A stretch of 45,508 nt of DNA from Hydrogenovibrio sp049975065 (GCA_049975065.1 JBNGDN010000007.1), one strand, 5' to 3'; positions 32,330 to 40,788 are shown, counted from the stretch's first letter. Numbers and translations are program-made. The notes: generated from the sequence alone by a model not told the origin.

Positions 32330-33319
32330 TTATGCTGACTCTTTACTGACTAGGCTCGAAGGCGGCCAGTTTTCAAGTTTAGTTCCCAGCCCCAGTCCTC
32401 TTTGCGCTAGGACATCTTTGATTTCCTGCAGGGATTTTTTGCCCAGGTTAGGCGTTTTCAATAAGCTTGACTCAGCGCGTTGAACCAAATCGCCGATGTA
32501 ATAAATCTGCTCGGCCTTTAAACAATTCGCTGAACGTACCGTTAACTCTAGATCATCAACAGGCTGGAGGAAAATCGGATCAAACTCGTTCTCTTCTTCT
32601 TCCTGAACCACAATTTCTTTGTGTTTCAGATCGACAAACGCCACCAATTGATAATGTAGAACCGTCGCGGCCTGTTTAATGGCCTCTTCAGGATCCAAGG
32701 TTCCATCTGTGGCAACGTTTAAGATCAACTTATCCAAATCCGTACGCTGCTCAACACGCGCATTCTGAACTTCGTAGCTGACTGTTTTAACCGGACTGAA
32801 ACTGGCATCCAGTTTAAGAACACCGATACTGGAAGAGTCAGTGTCACTGGATTGCACAGCCGATCGATAGCCAATGCCTTTTTCAACCTTTAACTTTAAT
32901 GAAAGTTCGGCGCCTTCACTGAGATGTGCAATCACCAGGTCGGGGTTCATGATTTCGCAGTCATGATTCAACTGTATATCCGCCGCCGTAACAACTGCAG
33001 GTCCTTTTTTGGAAAGGCTTAATTCAGCTTGAGAAGTTTCATTCAATTTAACGGCTACTTCCTTGAGATTCAATAAAATCTCCAAGACATCTTCACGAAC
33101 ACCCTCAATAGCGGAATACTCGTGAAGAACACCGTCGATTTGAACTTCTACAATCGCAGCACCCGGCATCGAAGACAATAAGATTCTTCTTAAAGCATTC
33201 CCTAGAGTATGCCCAAAACCACGCTCTAAAGGCTCAAGAGTTACACGGCTGTTAAATCCGCTAACTGTTTTAATGTCTACTAAACGTGGAGTTAGTAGCT
33301 GCTCTAACATCTCTTGCAT
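32330..33319 (-). CDS. rpoA: RNA polymerase alpha subunit
   Basis: Assembles the core enzyme and contacts activators and UP elements. The N-terminal dimerisation domain (about 1-230) has RGFGHTLGNALRRILLSSM and GVREDVLEILLNLK. A flexible acidic linker (VQEEEENEFDP) leads to the C-terminal domain with the DNA-binding LLKTPNLGKKSLQEI. 329 aa, the same length as in E. coli. It lies between rpsD and rplQ in the standard alpha-operon order. Confidence 0.98.
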   Translation of the reverse strand: MQEMLEQLLTPRLVDIKTVSGFNSRVTLEPLERGFGHTLGNALRRILLSSMPGAAIVEVQIDGVLHEYSAIEGVREDVLEILLNLKEVAVKLNETSQAELSLSKKGPAVVTAADIQLNHDCEIMNPDLVIAHLSEGAELSLKLKVEKGIGYRSAVQSSDTDSSSIGVLKLDASFSPVKTVSYEVQNARVEQRTDLDKLILNVATDGTLDPEEAIKQAATVLHYQLVAFVDLKHKEIVVQEEEENEFDPIFLQPVDDLELTVRSANCLKAEQIYYIGDLVQRAESSLLKTPNLGKKSLQEIKDVLAQRGLGLGTKLENWPPSSLVSKESA

Positions 33320-33345
33320 TAGAAGTTATCTCCGTTTTCAAAGGG

Positions 33346-33966
33346 TTACTTAGAGTAAAGTTCGACGATCAGATTCTCAGAGATATCACTCGACAAATCT
33401 GAACGATCTGGAACCGACTTGAACGTCCCTTCAAATTTGGATGGATCAACTTCAACCCAACTGACACCACCGGCTTGACTGCTTAACTCTAATGCTGTTG
33501 CAATGCGAGATTGGTTGCGCGATTTTTCACGAACGCTGACAACATCACCGACAGAAACTTCGTAAGAAGGTACATTAACCGACTGACCGTTCACTTGAAT
33601 CGACTTATGCGATACGAGCTGACGAGCTTCGGCACGTGTCGCTGCAAAACCCATCCGATAGACAACATTATCCAGACGCGTTTCAAGAAGTTGCAACAGA
33701 TTAACACCTGTTGAGCCCTTGCGACGATCGGCTTCTTTGTAATACAGACGGAATTTCTTCTCAAGAACACCGTACATACGACGTACTTTTTGTTTTTCTC
33801 TTAACTGCAAACCATATTCGGTAACACGTTTACGTCCAGCACCATGCTGTCCAGGTAACTGATCTATCTTACATTTTGATTCGATGCTACGAACACCGCT
33901 TTTCAAAAATAGATCGGTTCCTTCACGACGTGAGAGTTTACATTTTGGACCAATATATCTAGCCAT
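33346..33966 (-). CDS. rpsD: 30S ribosomal protein S4
   Basis: Primary 16S rRNA-binding protein; in E. coli it also represses the alpha operon. The 206-aa sequence starts MARYIGPKCKLSRREGTDLF. It contains the S4 RNA-binding domain around residues 95-160 (TRLDNVVYRMGFAATRAEAR, VSHKSIQVNG). It is the E. coli-type form without a four-cysteine zinc site. Confidence 0.98.
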   Translation of the reverse strand: MARYIGPKCKLSRREGTDLFLKSGVRSIESKCKIDQLPGQHGAGRKRVTEYGLQLREKQKVRRMYGVLEKKFRLYYKEADRRKGSTGVNLLQLLETRLDNVVYRMGFAATRAEARQLVSHKSIQVNGQSVNVPSYEVSVGDVVSVREKSRNQSRIATALELSSQAGGVSWVEVDPSKFEGTFKSVPDRSDLSSDISENLIVELYSK

Positions 33967-33982
33967 CTTCTACCTCTAAAAA

Positions 33983-34372
33983 TTAAACACGACGCTTTTT
34001 AGGAGGACGACATCCGTTGTGAGGAATGGGCGTCACATCTGAAATGGATGTAATCTTAAAACCAACACTGTTTAACCCTCTCACTGCAGAATCTCGACCT
34101 GGCCCTGGGCCTTTAACCATGACATCCATATTCTTTACACCGTATTCGGTTGCAACTTGCCCTGCACGTTCAGCCGCTACCTGCGCCGCGAACGGGGTAC
34201 TCTTACGAGAACCACGGAAGCCACTTCCACCGGAAGTAGCCCAGCAAAGTGCATTACCTTGACGATCTGTTATCGTCACGATGGTGTTATTAAAAGTGGC
34301 ATGAACATGTGCAACGGCATCCGTTACGACCTGTTTAACCTTCTTTTTAACACGTGTATTCGCTTTTGCCAT
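33983..34372 (-). CDS. rpsK: 30S ribosomal protein S11
   Basis: Platform protein of the small subunit near the mRNA exit. The 129-aa protein has the expected HVHATFNNTIVTITDRQGN, GSGFRGSRKSTPFAAQ and the C-terminal DVTPIPHNGCRPPKKRRV. It lies between rpsM and rpsD. Confidence 0.98.
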   Translation of the reverse strand: MAKANTRVKKKVKQVVTDAVAHVHATFNNTIVTITDRQGNALCWATSGGSGFRGSRKSTPFAAQVAAERAGQVATEYGVKNMDVMVKGPGPGRDSAVRGLNSVGFKITSISDVTPIPHNGCRPPKKRRV

Positions 34373-34394
34373 ATTAACTCTCTAATATTATTAC

Positions 34395-34751
34395 TTAACG
34401 TTTAATCGGCTTTTTAGGGCCTTTTCGGGTACGCGCATTATTTTTAGTACGCTGTCCTCTCAAAGGAAGACTTCTACGGTGACGAATCCCGCGGTAACAA
34501 CCCATATCCATTAAACGCTTGATATTCATGGTCACTTCACGACGAAGATCACCTTCAATACGATATTTAGTCACTTCCGTACGAATTGACTCTAACTGTT
34601 CTTCATCTAATTCACGAACTTTCGTTGTTGGATCGATATTGACACTCTTGCAAATATCTTGTGCAGTGGTCTGCCCAACACCATAGATCGATCTTAATCC
34701 AATAACAATATGCTTGTTAGCTGGAATATTTACGCCGGCAATACGAGCCAT
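34395..34751 (-). CDS. rpsM: 30S ribosomal protein S13
   Basis: Head protein that contacts the P-site tRNA and the 50S subunit. The ATG giving MARIAGVNIPANKHIVIG is chosen because of the perfect AAGGAG 6-7 nt upstream and a family length of 118 aa; an in-frame ATG 21 bp earlier overlaps that ribosome-binding site. The tail RTKNNARTRKGPKKPIKR is typical. It is the first gene after the secY junction, where rpmJ would normally sit. Confidence 0.98.
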   Translation of the reverse strand: MARIAGVNIPANKHIVIGLRSIYGVGQTTAQDICKSVNIDPTTKVRELDEEQLESIRTEVTKYRIEGDLRREVTMNIKRLMDMGCYRGIRHRRSLPLRGQRTKNNARTRKGPKKPIKR

Positions 34752-34789
34752 TTTGCGCTCCTTACTATCCATCTACCGAAAAACGAGCG

Positions 34790-34818
34790 ATTATACTCAT
34801 TTAAAGGATTAATTACTA
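34790..34818 (-). promoter_or_regulatory. Candidate promoter of the alpha operon (rpsM)
   Basis: Perfect TATAAT (34790-34795 on the minus strand) in the secY-rpsM gap, with a weak TAGTAA at a 17-bp spacing. It stands about 40 bp before rpsM, where the alpha operon promoter is expected. Confidence 0.55.
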
Positions 34819-34837
34819 GTAGTAACTTAAAATAAAG

Positions 34838-36151
34838 TTACCGCCCTTTTAAATTTGCTTTTTTCATCATGCTCTCATATTGACCTGATTGCATGTGCGC
34901 TTGAATATTCGTCATGAAATCCATAACAACAATCACAATAATCAGCAGGGAAGTACCGCCAAAATAAAATGGTACATTCCAATATAAAATCAAGAACTCC
35001 GGTAGCAAGCACACCAAGGTGATGTAAATGGCACCGGCTAAAGTCAAACGACTCATTATAGTGTCTATACGTCTAGCCGTTTGCTGGCCGGGTCGAATCC
35101 CCGGAATATAAGCACCCGACTTTCTCAGGTTATCTGCCGTTTCATTAGGATTGAACACAATTGCCGTGTAGAAAAAACAGAAAAAGATAATCGCAAGTGC
35201 GTACAACAAAATATACAGCGGTTGACCCGGGGACATGGTCGTTGCAATATCCTTTAGCCACCCCATGTTCTCGGCGGTACCAAACCAGCCGCCCAGCGTT
35301 GCTGGAAACAAAATAATACTGGAAGCAAAGATCGGCGGTATGACACCAGCCATGTTTAGCTTAAGTGGCAAATGACCTTCCTGCCCTCCGTATAATTTAC
35401 GTCCTCGCATACGTTGTGCATAGTGTATTGGAATTCGTCGCTGCCCTCTTTCAACAAACACAACAAAGGCAATCACAAGAAAGACCAAAGCCAATAATAC
35501 AAAAGCCGTAATGGCATGCAATGCGCCCGTATTGACCTGCTCAAAAGTTCCACCCAGCGCAGAAGGCAGGCCTGCAACAATACCGGCAAAAATAATGAGT
35601 GAAATACCATTACCTATGCCGCGTTCTGTTATTTGTTCACCCAACCACATCAGGAAAATCGTGCCACTCACTAGCGTGGTTACCGCAATCACTTTAAACA
35701 AGAAGCCCGGCTCAACAACAACCGACATACCATTTATATTTTGTGACTCTAACGCAATCGAAACGCCCAAAGCCTGAAAGGTAGCTAACACAACTGTGCC
35801 ATAACGAGTGTATTGCGTTATCTTCCTGCGCCCGGCTTCACCGTCCTTTTTGAGTTGTTCAAGCGTGGGGGACACCACAGTGAGCAACTGCATAATAATC
35901 GAGGCTGAAATATAGGGCATGATCCCCAATGCCAGAATCGACAAACGCTCCAAAGCACCACCTGAGAACATATTAAACATGTCAAGGATAGTGCCTTGTT
36001 GCTGCTCAAACATAGCGGCCAGTGCAACTGGATCAATCAGCGGTACAGGAATGTGAGTTCCTAAGCGATACACAATGAGCGCACCAAGAACAAAAAATAT
36101 TTTTTGACTTAACCCACTTGAACCCGAATTTTCAATTGACTGACTATTCAT
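34838..36151 (-). CDS. secY: Preprotein translocase subunit SecY
   Basis: Channel-forming subunit of the Sec translocon, with ten transmembrane helices expected over 437 aa. Characteristic segments are GTHIPVPLIDP in the plug/loop region, GIMPYISASIIMQLL, the cytosolic loop ERGQRRIPIHYAQRMRG and the C-terminal NPNETADNLRKSGAYIPGIR cut at 20 residues. It follows rplO by 2 bp, as is standard in the spc operon. A near copy of the palindrome (GCAGGCCTGC) encodes VAGLPS. Confidence 0.98.
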   Translation of the reverse strand: MNSQSIENSGSSGLSQKIFFVLGALIVYRLGTHIPVPLIDPVALAAMFEQQQGTILDMFNMFSGGALERLSILALGIMPYISASIIMQLLTVVSPTLEQLKKDGEAGRRKITQYTRYGTVVLATFQALGVSIALESQNINGMSVVVEPGFLFKVIAVTTLVSGTIFLMWLGEQITERGIGNGISLIIFAGIVAGLPSALGGTFEQVNTGALHAITAFVLLALVFLVIAFVVFVERGQRRIPIHYAQRMRGRKLYGGQEGHLPLKLNMAGVIPPIFASSIILFPATLGGWFGTAENMGWLKDIATTMSPGQPLYILLYALAIIFFCFFYTAIVFNPNETADNLRKSGAYIPGIRPGQQTARRIDTIMSRLTLAGAIYITLVCLLPEFLILYWNVPFYFGGTSLLIIVIVVMDFMTNIQAHMQSGQYESMMKKANLKGR

Positions 36152-36153
36152 AA

Positions 36154-36588
36154 TTACGCTTCGACTGACCCACCAGCGGATTCAATCGCTGCTTTAGCCC
36201 CTGCTGTAACTTTCAGGCCACTGATCTTAACCGCTTTCGATAATTCGCCACTGTTAACAACCTTGACGGTTTTAATTCTGTCAGAGACAAAATTGGCAGC
36301 TTTCAATGCGGCTAGATCAATCACATCTGCTTCCACTCTAGCTAAGGTATCAAGACGTAATTCTGCCACAAATGCGGCTTTACGTGATTTGAAACCGACC
36401 TTAGGGAGTCTGCGCTGCAGAGGCATTTGCCCGCCTTCAAAGCCAATCTTAGGCATGCCACCCGAACGGGATTTCTGGCCTTTGTGCCCTCGCCCAGCCA
36501 TTTTTCCGTTTCCGGAACCTTGACCACGCCCTTTACGCTTGGCAGCTTGTTTTTCACCTTCTGCTGGTTTTAAAGTATTTAAATGCAT
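36154..36588 (-). CDS. rplO: 50S ribosomal protein L15
   Basis: Late-assembling large-subunit protein. The 144-aa sequence has the glycine-rich basic N-terminal region KRKGRGQGSGNGKMAGRGHK and SRSGGMPKIGFEGGQMPLQR, typical of the family. It starts 1 nt after the rpmD stop and ends 2 bp before secY. Confidence 0.98.
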   Translation of the reverse strand: MHLNTLKPAEGEKQAAKRKGRGQGSGNGKMAGRGHKGQKSRSGGMPKIGFEGGQMPLQRRLPKVGFKSRKAAFVAELRLDTLARVEADVIDLAALKAANFVSDRIKTVKVVNSGELSKAVKISGLKVTAGAKAAIESAGGSVEA

Positions 36589-36589
36589 A

Positions 36590-36778
36590 TTATGCTTCCT
36601 CTACTTTAAGCAAATAGGAAACTTTATTGATCATGCCACGATTTTCTGGCGTATCAATAACCGCTACTGTATGGTGCATTCTTCTCAAGCCTAAACCCGC
36701 AACACAGGCTTTGTGTGCCGGCATACGCCCGATTGTACTTTTCACCAAAGTAACTTTGACTAATTTCTTATCTGACAT
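36590..36778 (-). CDS. rpmD: 50S ribosomal protein L30
   Basis: Small large-subunit protein; 62 aa starting MSDKKLVKVTLVKSTIGRMP. This ATG lies 1 nt after the rpsE stop and has AGGTG upstream; a GTG nine bases earlier overlaps rpsE and is less likely. L30 is retained here, although some lineages lack it. Confidence 0.97.
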   Translation of the reverse strand: MSDKKLVKVTLVKSTIGRMPAHKACVAGLGLRRMHHTVAVIDTPENRGMINKVSYLLKVEEA

Positions 36779-36779
36779 A

Positions 36780-37289
36780 TTATTCACCTAATATTTCTTC
36801 AACTGATTTACCACGTTTTGCAGCAATCAATTCAGGGCTACTCATCGCCGTCAAAGCATTGACTGTTGAACGCACCACGTTAACAGGACGGGTTGTACCA
36901 ACACACTTGGCCAATACATCCTTAACACCGGCGGCTTCTAGGACGGCGCGCATCGCACCACCTGCAATAATCCCCGTACCATCCGATGCTGGTAGCATGA
37001 CAATATTCGCTGCCCCCTGCTTGAAATTAATAGGGTATTGAAGAGTACCACCATTCAGGTGAATATCTCTCATATTACGGCGTGCTTTTTCCATAGCTTT
37101 CTTAATCGCAACAGGAACTTCGTTTGCCTTGCCACTGCCATAGCCCACACGACCTTCACCGTCACCAACAACGGTTAACGCTGAAAAACCGAATACTCGA
37201 CCACCTTTTACCACTTTAGCAACTCGGCGTACAGAGACCAGTTTTTCAATCAGACCGTCCTGACCTTCTTGTAATTCTCTTGAAGACAT
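36780..37289 (-). CDS. rpsE: 30S ribosomal protein S5
   Basis: Small-subunit protein that helps set decoding accuracy. The 169-aa protein has the S5 N-terminal domain (LVSVRRVAKVVKGGRVFGFS, VGDGEGRVGYGSGKANEVP) and the C-terminal domain AVLEAAGVKDVLAKCVGTTR. It follows rplR by 14 bp. Confidence 0.98.
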   Translation of the reverse strand: MSSRELQEGQDGLIEKLVSVRRVAKVVKGGRVFGFSALTVVGDGEGRVGYGSGKANEVPVAIKKAMEKARRNMRDIHLNGGTLQYPINFKQGAANIVMLPASDGTGIIAGGAMRAVLEAAGVKDVLAKCVGTTRPVNVVRSTVNALTAMSSPELIAAKRGKSVEEILGE

Positions 37290-37303
37290 TGTTATCCCTT
37301 CTT

Positions 37304-37657
37304 TTAAAACACTAGACCGTTTTCTCGCGCTGAATCAGCGAGAACTTGTACACGACCGTGATATTTGAAACCTGAACGATCAAACGCTACTGATTCAATT
37401 CCGGCTGCTTTTGCCTTTTCAGCAATTGACTTGCCGACCAGGATGGCGGCTTCTTTATTACCACCAAAAGCAACTTGACTTTTTATATCTGCCTGGACTG
37501 TAGAGCAAGACGCGACAACGGATGCACCGTCTGCCGAAATAATTTGTGCATAAATATGCTTCGGCGTTCTATGAACGCATAAACGCGCTCTGTCTTGCGA
37601 AGCCAGTTTTGCACGTGTCTTTTTTGCTCTACGTAGTCGGGTAGCTCTTTTATCCAT
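37304..37657 (-). CDS. rplR: 50S ribosomal protein L18
   Basis: 5S rRNA-binding protein. The ATG giving MDKRATRLRRAKKTRAKL and 117 aa is chosen by family alignment; an in-frame start four codons earlier is possible. The C-terminal FDRSGFKYHGRVQVLADSAR is diagnostic. Confidence 0.97.
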   Translation of the reverse strand: MDKRATRLRRAKKTRAKLASQDRARLCVHRTPKHIYAQIISADGASVVASCSTVQADIKSQVAFGGNKEAAILVGKSIAEKAKAAGIESVAFDRSGFKYHGRVQVLADSARENGLVF

Positions 37658-37672
37658 TTGTTTTCCCAACCT

Positions 37673-38206
37673 TTATTTTTTCTTAGCTTCTTTACGCAAA
37701 ATATACTCGTCGGCATATTTAACACCTTTGCCTTTATAAGGCTCTGGTGGTCGATAAGCACGAATCTCAGCCGCAACCTGACCAACAACCTGCTTATCAG
37801 CGCCTTTAACGACAACTTCGGTTTGCGATGGTGTTTCAACCGTAATACCTTCAGGAAGTTCGTGATTGATAGGGTGCGAAAAACCAAGGGTTAGATTTAA
37901 TACTTTACCTTGAGCCTGTGCACGATAACCAACCCCCACCAACTGCAGCTTCTTCTCAAAACCTTCAGATACACCCACAACCATGTTGTTGATAATGGAT
38001 CTTACCGTACCTGATTGAGCCCAAGCGTTCTTGGAATCATTTTTGGGCGAAACTGACAATACTTTGTCTTCCATACCAATCGAGACCACGGAATTAAAGG
38101 TGTTGCTCAGCGTTCCTTTAGCACCTTTTACAGACACATTGGAACCATCCACTTTTATTTCAACACCGGCTGGCACAGTGATAGGAGACTTAGCAATTCT
38201 AGACAT
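37673..38206 (-). CDS. rplF: 50S ribosomal protein L6
   Basis: Large-subunit protein near the factor-binding site. The 177-aa protein has two repeats of the L6 fold; SRIAKSPITVPAGVEIKVDG begins after the start Met, and the C-terminal signature RPPEPYKGKGVKYADE is present. Confidence 0.98.
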   Translation of the reverse strand: MSRIAKSPITVPAGVEIKVDGSNVSVKGAKGTLSNTFNSVVSIGMEDKVLSVSPKNDSKNAWAQSGTVRSIINNMVVGVSEGFEKKLQLVGVGYRAQAQGKVLNLTLGFSHPINHELPEGITVETPSQTEVVVKGADKQVVGQVAAEIRAYRPPEPYKGKGVKYADEYILRKEAKKK

Positions 38207-38221
38207 TTATATCTCCCTCCA

Positions 38222-38617
38222 TTACGCTACGTAGCAAATGATTTCGCCACCGATACCGGCTTTGCGAGCATCGCGATCAGACATGATGCCTTGTGAAGTA
38301 GAAACTACCGCCACACCAAGACCACCAATAACCTTTGGCAATTCATTTTTGTTTTTGTAAACACGCAGGCCTGGACGACTTACACGCTTAACCATCTCTA
38401 TTACCGGCTTCCCTTCAAAATATTTCAAATCAACCGATAATTCCGACTTACCATTCTTATCACTTACGCTGTATGCACTCACATACCCTTCGTCAGCCAA
38501 AACTTTAGCCACGGCAATCTTTACTTTTGATGAAGGCATCAAAACATTCGCGTGACCAGCAATTTGACCATTGCGGATTCGAGTCAACATATCAGCTATT
38601 GGATCAGACATACTCAT
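38222..38617 (-). CDS. rpsH: 30S ribosomal protein S8
   Basis: 16S rRNA-binding protein and, in E. coli, repressor of the spc operon. The 131-aa sequence begins MSMSDPIADMLTRIRNGQ and ends GIMSDRDARKAGIGGEIICY. A near copy of the palindrome (GCAGGCCTGG) encodes SRPGLRV; it is one of only two octamer cores in the ribosomal cluster. Confidence 0.98.
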   Translation of the reverse strand: MSMSDPIADMLTRIRNGQIAGHANVLMPSSKVKIAVAKVLADEGYVSAYSVSDKNGKSELSVDLKYFEGKPVIEMVKRVSRPGLRVYKNKNELPKVIGGLGVAVVSTSQGIMSDRDARKAGIGGEIICYVA

Positions 38618-38629
38618 AAATATTTATCC

Positions 38630-38935
38630 TTACCAACTTGCTTTTCTTAAACCAGGTACATCACCTTGCATGGCTAATTCTCTTAGCATGTTACGTGACA
38701 ATCCAAACTTTCTATAAACGCCATGAGGACGCCCCGTTAAACGACAACGATTCTGCTGTCGAACAGGTGACGCATTACGTGGTAGCTTCGCTAGCTTATC
38801 CATTGCATCCATGCGCTCATCATAACTAAGAGATACATCAACGGATGCTTTCTTGAGTTCAGCACGTTTAGCAGCATACTTTGCTACAGTTTTTGCTCTT
38901 TTCTTTTCTCTTTCGATCATTGATTGCTTTGCCAT
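38630..38935 (-). CDS. rpsN: 30S ribosomal protein S14
   Basis: Small-subunit head protein. The 101-aa form MAKQSMIEREKKRAKTVAKY lacks the CxxC zinc pairs of the short S14 type, so it is the zinc-independent version. It contains RPHGVYRKFGLSRNMLRELA, and lies between rplE and rpsH as usual. Confidence 0.98.
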   Translation of the reverse strand: MAKQSMIEREKKRAKTVAKYAAKRAELKKASVDVSLSYDERMDAMDKLAKLPRNASPVRQQNRCRLTGRPHGVYRKFGLSRNMLRELAMQGDVPGLRKASW

Positions 38936-38946
38936 AGAAACCTTCC

Positions 38947-39486
38947 TTACTTCTTAAATGGAAAATTAAAAGCTTCCAATAAAGCTTTTGCTTCATCATT
39001 TGTTGAAGCAGTTGTTGTAAAGCTAATATCCATGCCTCGGATCTTATCGACTTTTTCAAATTCGATTTCCGGAAAGATAATTTGCTCTTTAACACCCAAG
39101 TTATAGTTACCACGACCATCAAAAGCATTCGCTTTTACGCCTTGAAAATCTCGAACTCGAGGCAAAGCTACATTGACCAAGCGATCTAAAAACTCATACA
39201 TACGTGCACCTCTTAGTGTGACTTTGCAGCCGAGCGGATAACCGTCTCGAACTTTAAAGCTGGCCACTGATTTGCGCGCAAGGGTACGAACCGCTTTCTG
39301 ACCCGTGATGGCTTCCATATCAGACACGGCATTGTCCAACACCTTTTTATCTGCTATGGCATCACCAACACCCATGTTAACCGTAATCTTTACAAGCTTA
39401 GGTGCCTGCATGACTGACTTATAACCAAATTTTTCCACCAAGGCCGAAACAATTTGATCATTATAAATTTTTTGTAATCTTGCCAT
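38947..39486 (-). CDS. rplE: 50S ribosomal protein L5
   Basis: Binds 5S rRNA and the P-site tRNA at the central protuberance. The 179-aa protein has KITVNMGVGDAIADKKVLDN, ITGQKAVRTLARKSVASFKV and the C-terminal GMDISFTTTASTNDEAKALL, all standard. Confidence 0.98.
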   Translation of the reverse strand: MARLQKIYNDQIVSALVEKFGYKSVMQAPKLVKITVNMGVGDAIADKKVLDNAVSDMEAITGQKAVRTLARKSVASFKVRDGYPLGCKVTLRGARMYEFLDRLVNVALPRVRDFQGVKANAFDGRGNYNLGVKEQIIFPEIEFEKVDKIRGMDISFTTTASTNDEAKALLEAFNFPFKK

Positions 39487-39498
39487 ATCTCAACCTTA

Positions 39499-39813
39499 TT
39501 AAGCATCCACCAAGTTACCATTAGACTTGAAAAAGCGCTTCTTAACACCTTCTTCAACTCTAACACCAACACGGTCTGCTTTTTTTGTTTCAGGATTGTA
39601 TAAAGCAACATTAGAAGCATTAATTGGCATTTCTTTTGAAACAATACCACCCTGCTCACCTTGCATAGGATTGGCTTTCATATGTTTCTTGACCAAATTA
39701 ATTCCATCTACTATTAGCTTACCATCTTGCATTACACGAGAAATGCTTCCGCGCTTCCCTTTATCTTTACCTGCAATAACGATAACCTCATCACCTTTTT
39801 TTAGACGATTCAT
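39499..39813 (-). CDS. rplX: 50S ribosomal protein L24
   Basis: Assembly initiator protein of the large subunit, with a KOW motif near its start (GDEVIVIAGKDKGKRGSISR). 104 aa. It follows rplN by 10 bp. Confidence 0.97.
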   Translation of the reverse strand: MNRLKKGDEVIVIAGKDKGKRGSISRVMQDGKLIVDGINLVKKHMKANPMQGEQGGIVSKEMPINASNVALYNPETKKADRVGVRVEEGVKKRFFKSNGNLVDA

Positions 39814-39823
39814 TATCTGTTCC

Positions 39824-40192
39824 TTATAGTACTTCTGGAGCCAACGAAACGATCTTCATAAACTTGTCGTTACGCAACTCACGTGTTACCGGTCCGAAAA
39901 TACGCGTGCCAATGGGCTCATGCTTTGCATTTAGGATGACTGCAGCATTTCCATCGAACTTAATCTTAGACCCATCGGGACGTCGAACACCTTGCGCTGT
40001 TCTTACAACAACCGCGTTATAGACATCACCTTTTTTGACTTTACCGCGTGGGGCAGCCTCTTTTACAGCGACCTTTATGACATCACCGACACTTGCATAA
40101 CGACGCTTGGAACCACCCAATACTTTTATACATTGGACTTTTCGTGCGCCACTATTGTCTGCAACATCCAGTACAGTTTGCATCTGAATCAT
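39824..40192 (-). CDS. rplN: 50S ribosomal protein L14
   Basis: Large-subunit protein at the subunit interface. The ATG giving MIQMQTVLDVADNSGARK and 122 aa matches the family and has GGAG upstream; an open frame 33 bp further up is rejected. It is the first gene of the spc operon and has its own extended -10 promoter in a 135-bp gap. Confidence 0.97.
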   Translation of the reverse strand: MIQMQTVLDVADNSGARKVQCIKVLGGSKRRYASVGDVIKVAVKEAAPRGKVKKGDVYNAVVVRTAQGVRRPDGSKIKFDGNAAVILNAKHEPIGTRIFGPVTRELRNDKFMKIVSLAPEVL

Positions 40193-40288
40193 GATGGAAC
40201 TCCATCCATAAATTTTAAATAACACAAAAACCGTCGAAATAATCAGTTCCCCAAAGGGCTTGACTATTAGGACGGTAATATTCGAGGG

Positions 40289-40297
40289 ATTATATCA
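40289..40297 (-). promoter_or_regulatory. Extended -10 promoter of the spc operon (rplN)
   Basis: TGA-TATAAT on the minus strand about 100 bp before rplN, in the only long gap within the ribosomal cluster. The position matches the known S10/spc operon boundary. The following leader contains a GCCC-TTTG-GGGAAC hairpin-like stretch of unknown role. Confidence 0.7.
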
Positions 40298-40327
40298 GTT
40301 AAATCGAAAAAGTCTAGCGGATATTAA

Positions 40328-40597
40328 TTAAAGTGCCGCTTTTTCATCGATTGAAACTAAAGACCAAGACTTTCTTTTTGAGAGTGGCGTACACTCTTCA
40401 ATGGTAACTTTGTCACCAACACCACAAGCGTTTTCGGCGTCATGCGCCATAAGCTTGGTGGATTTACGGACAAACTTTTTATATTTCGGATGTTTGATAT
40501 AACGATCCGTCATAACGACAACGGACTTATCCATCCCATTACTGACTACGACACCCTGCAGGGTTCGTGTACGTGTTGTGCTTTCTGTACCAGCCAT
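40328..40597 (-). CDS. rpsQ: 30S ribosomal protein S17
   Basis: Small-subunit OB-fold protein. The 89-aa sequence has RTLQGVVVSNGMDKSVVVMT, HPKYKKFVRKSTKLMAHD and CGVGDKVTIEECTPLSK, which are diagnostic. It is the last gene of the S10 group, 2 bp after rpmC. Confidence 0.98.
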   Translation of the reverse strand: MAGTESTTRTRTLQGVVVSNGMDKSVVVMTDRYIKHPKYKKFVRKSTKLMAHDAENACGVGDKVTIEECTPLSKRKSWSLVSIDEKAAL

Positions 40598-40599
40598 TC

Positions 40600-40788
40600 T
40601 TATTTACCTACTTTTTGACGAATGATGGTTTTAACCCGAGCAATCGCACGACGAGTTTTTCTTAGCTCTGATGTATTAGCTAATTGACCCGTTGCATGCT
40701 GCATTCTTAGGTTAAACTGTTGTTTTAAAAGATCTAAGAGTTCATTCTTAAGTTCTTCATTTGACTTAGCGCTTAATTCTGCCGTCAT
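40600..40788 (-). CDS. rpmC: 50S ribosomal protein L29
   Basis: Helical protein at the polypeptide exit tunnel, a docking site for trigger factor and SRP. 62 aa: LSAKSNEELKNELLDLLKQQ and QLANTSELRKTRRAIARVKT. It directly abuts rplP. Confidence 0.97.
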   Translation of the reverse strand: MTAELSAKSNEELKNELLDLLKQQFNLRMQHATGQLANTSELRKTRRAIARVKTIIRQKVGK

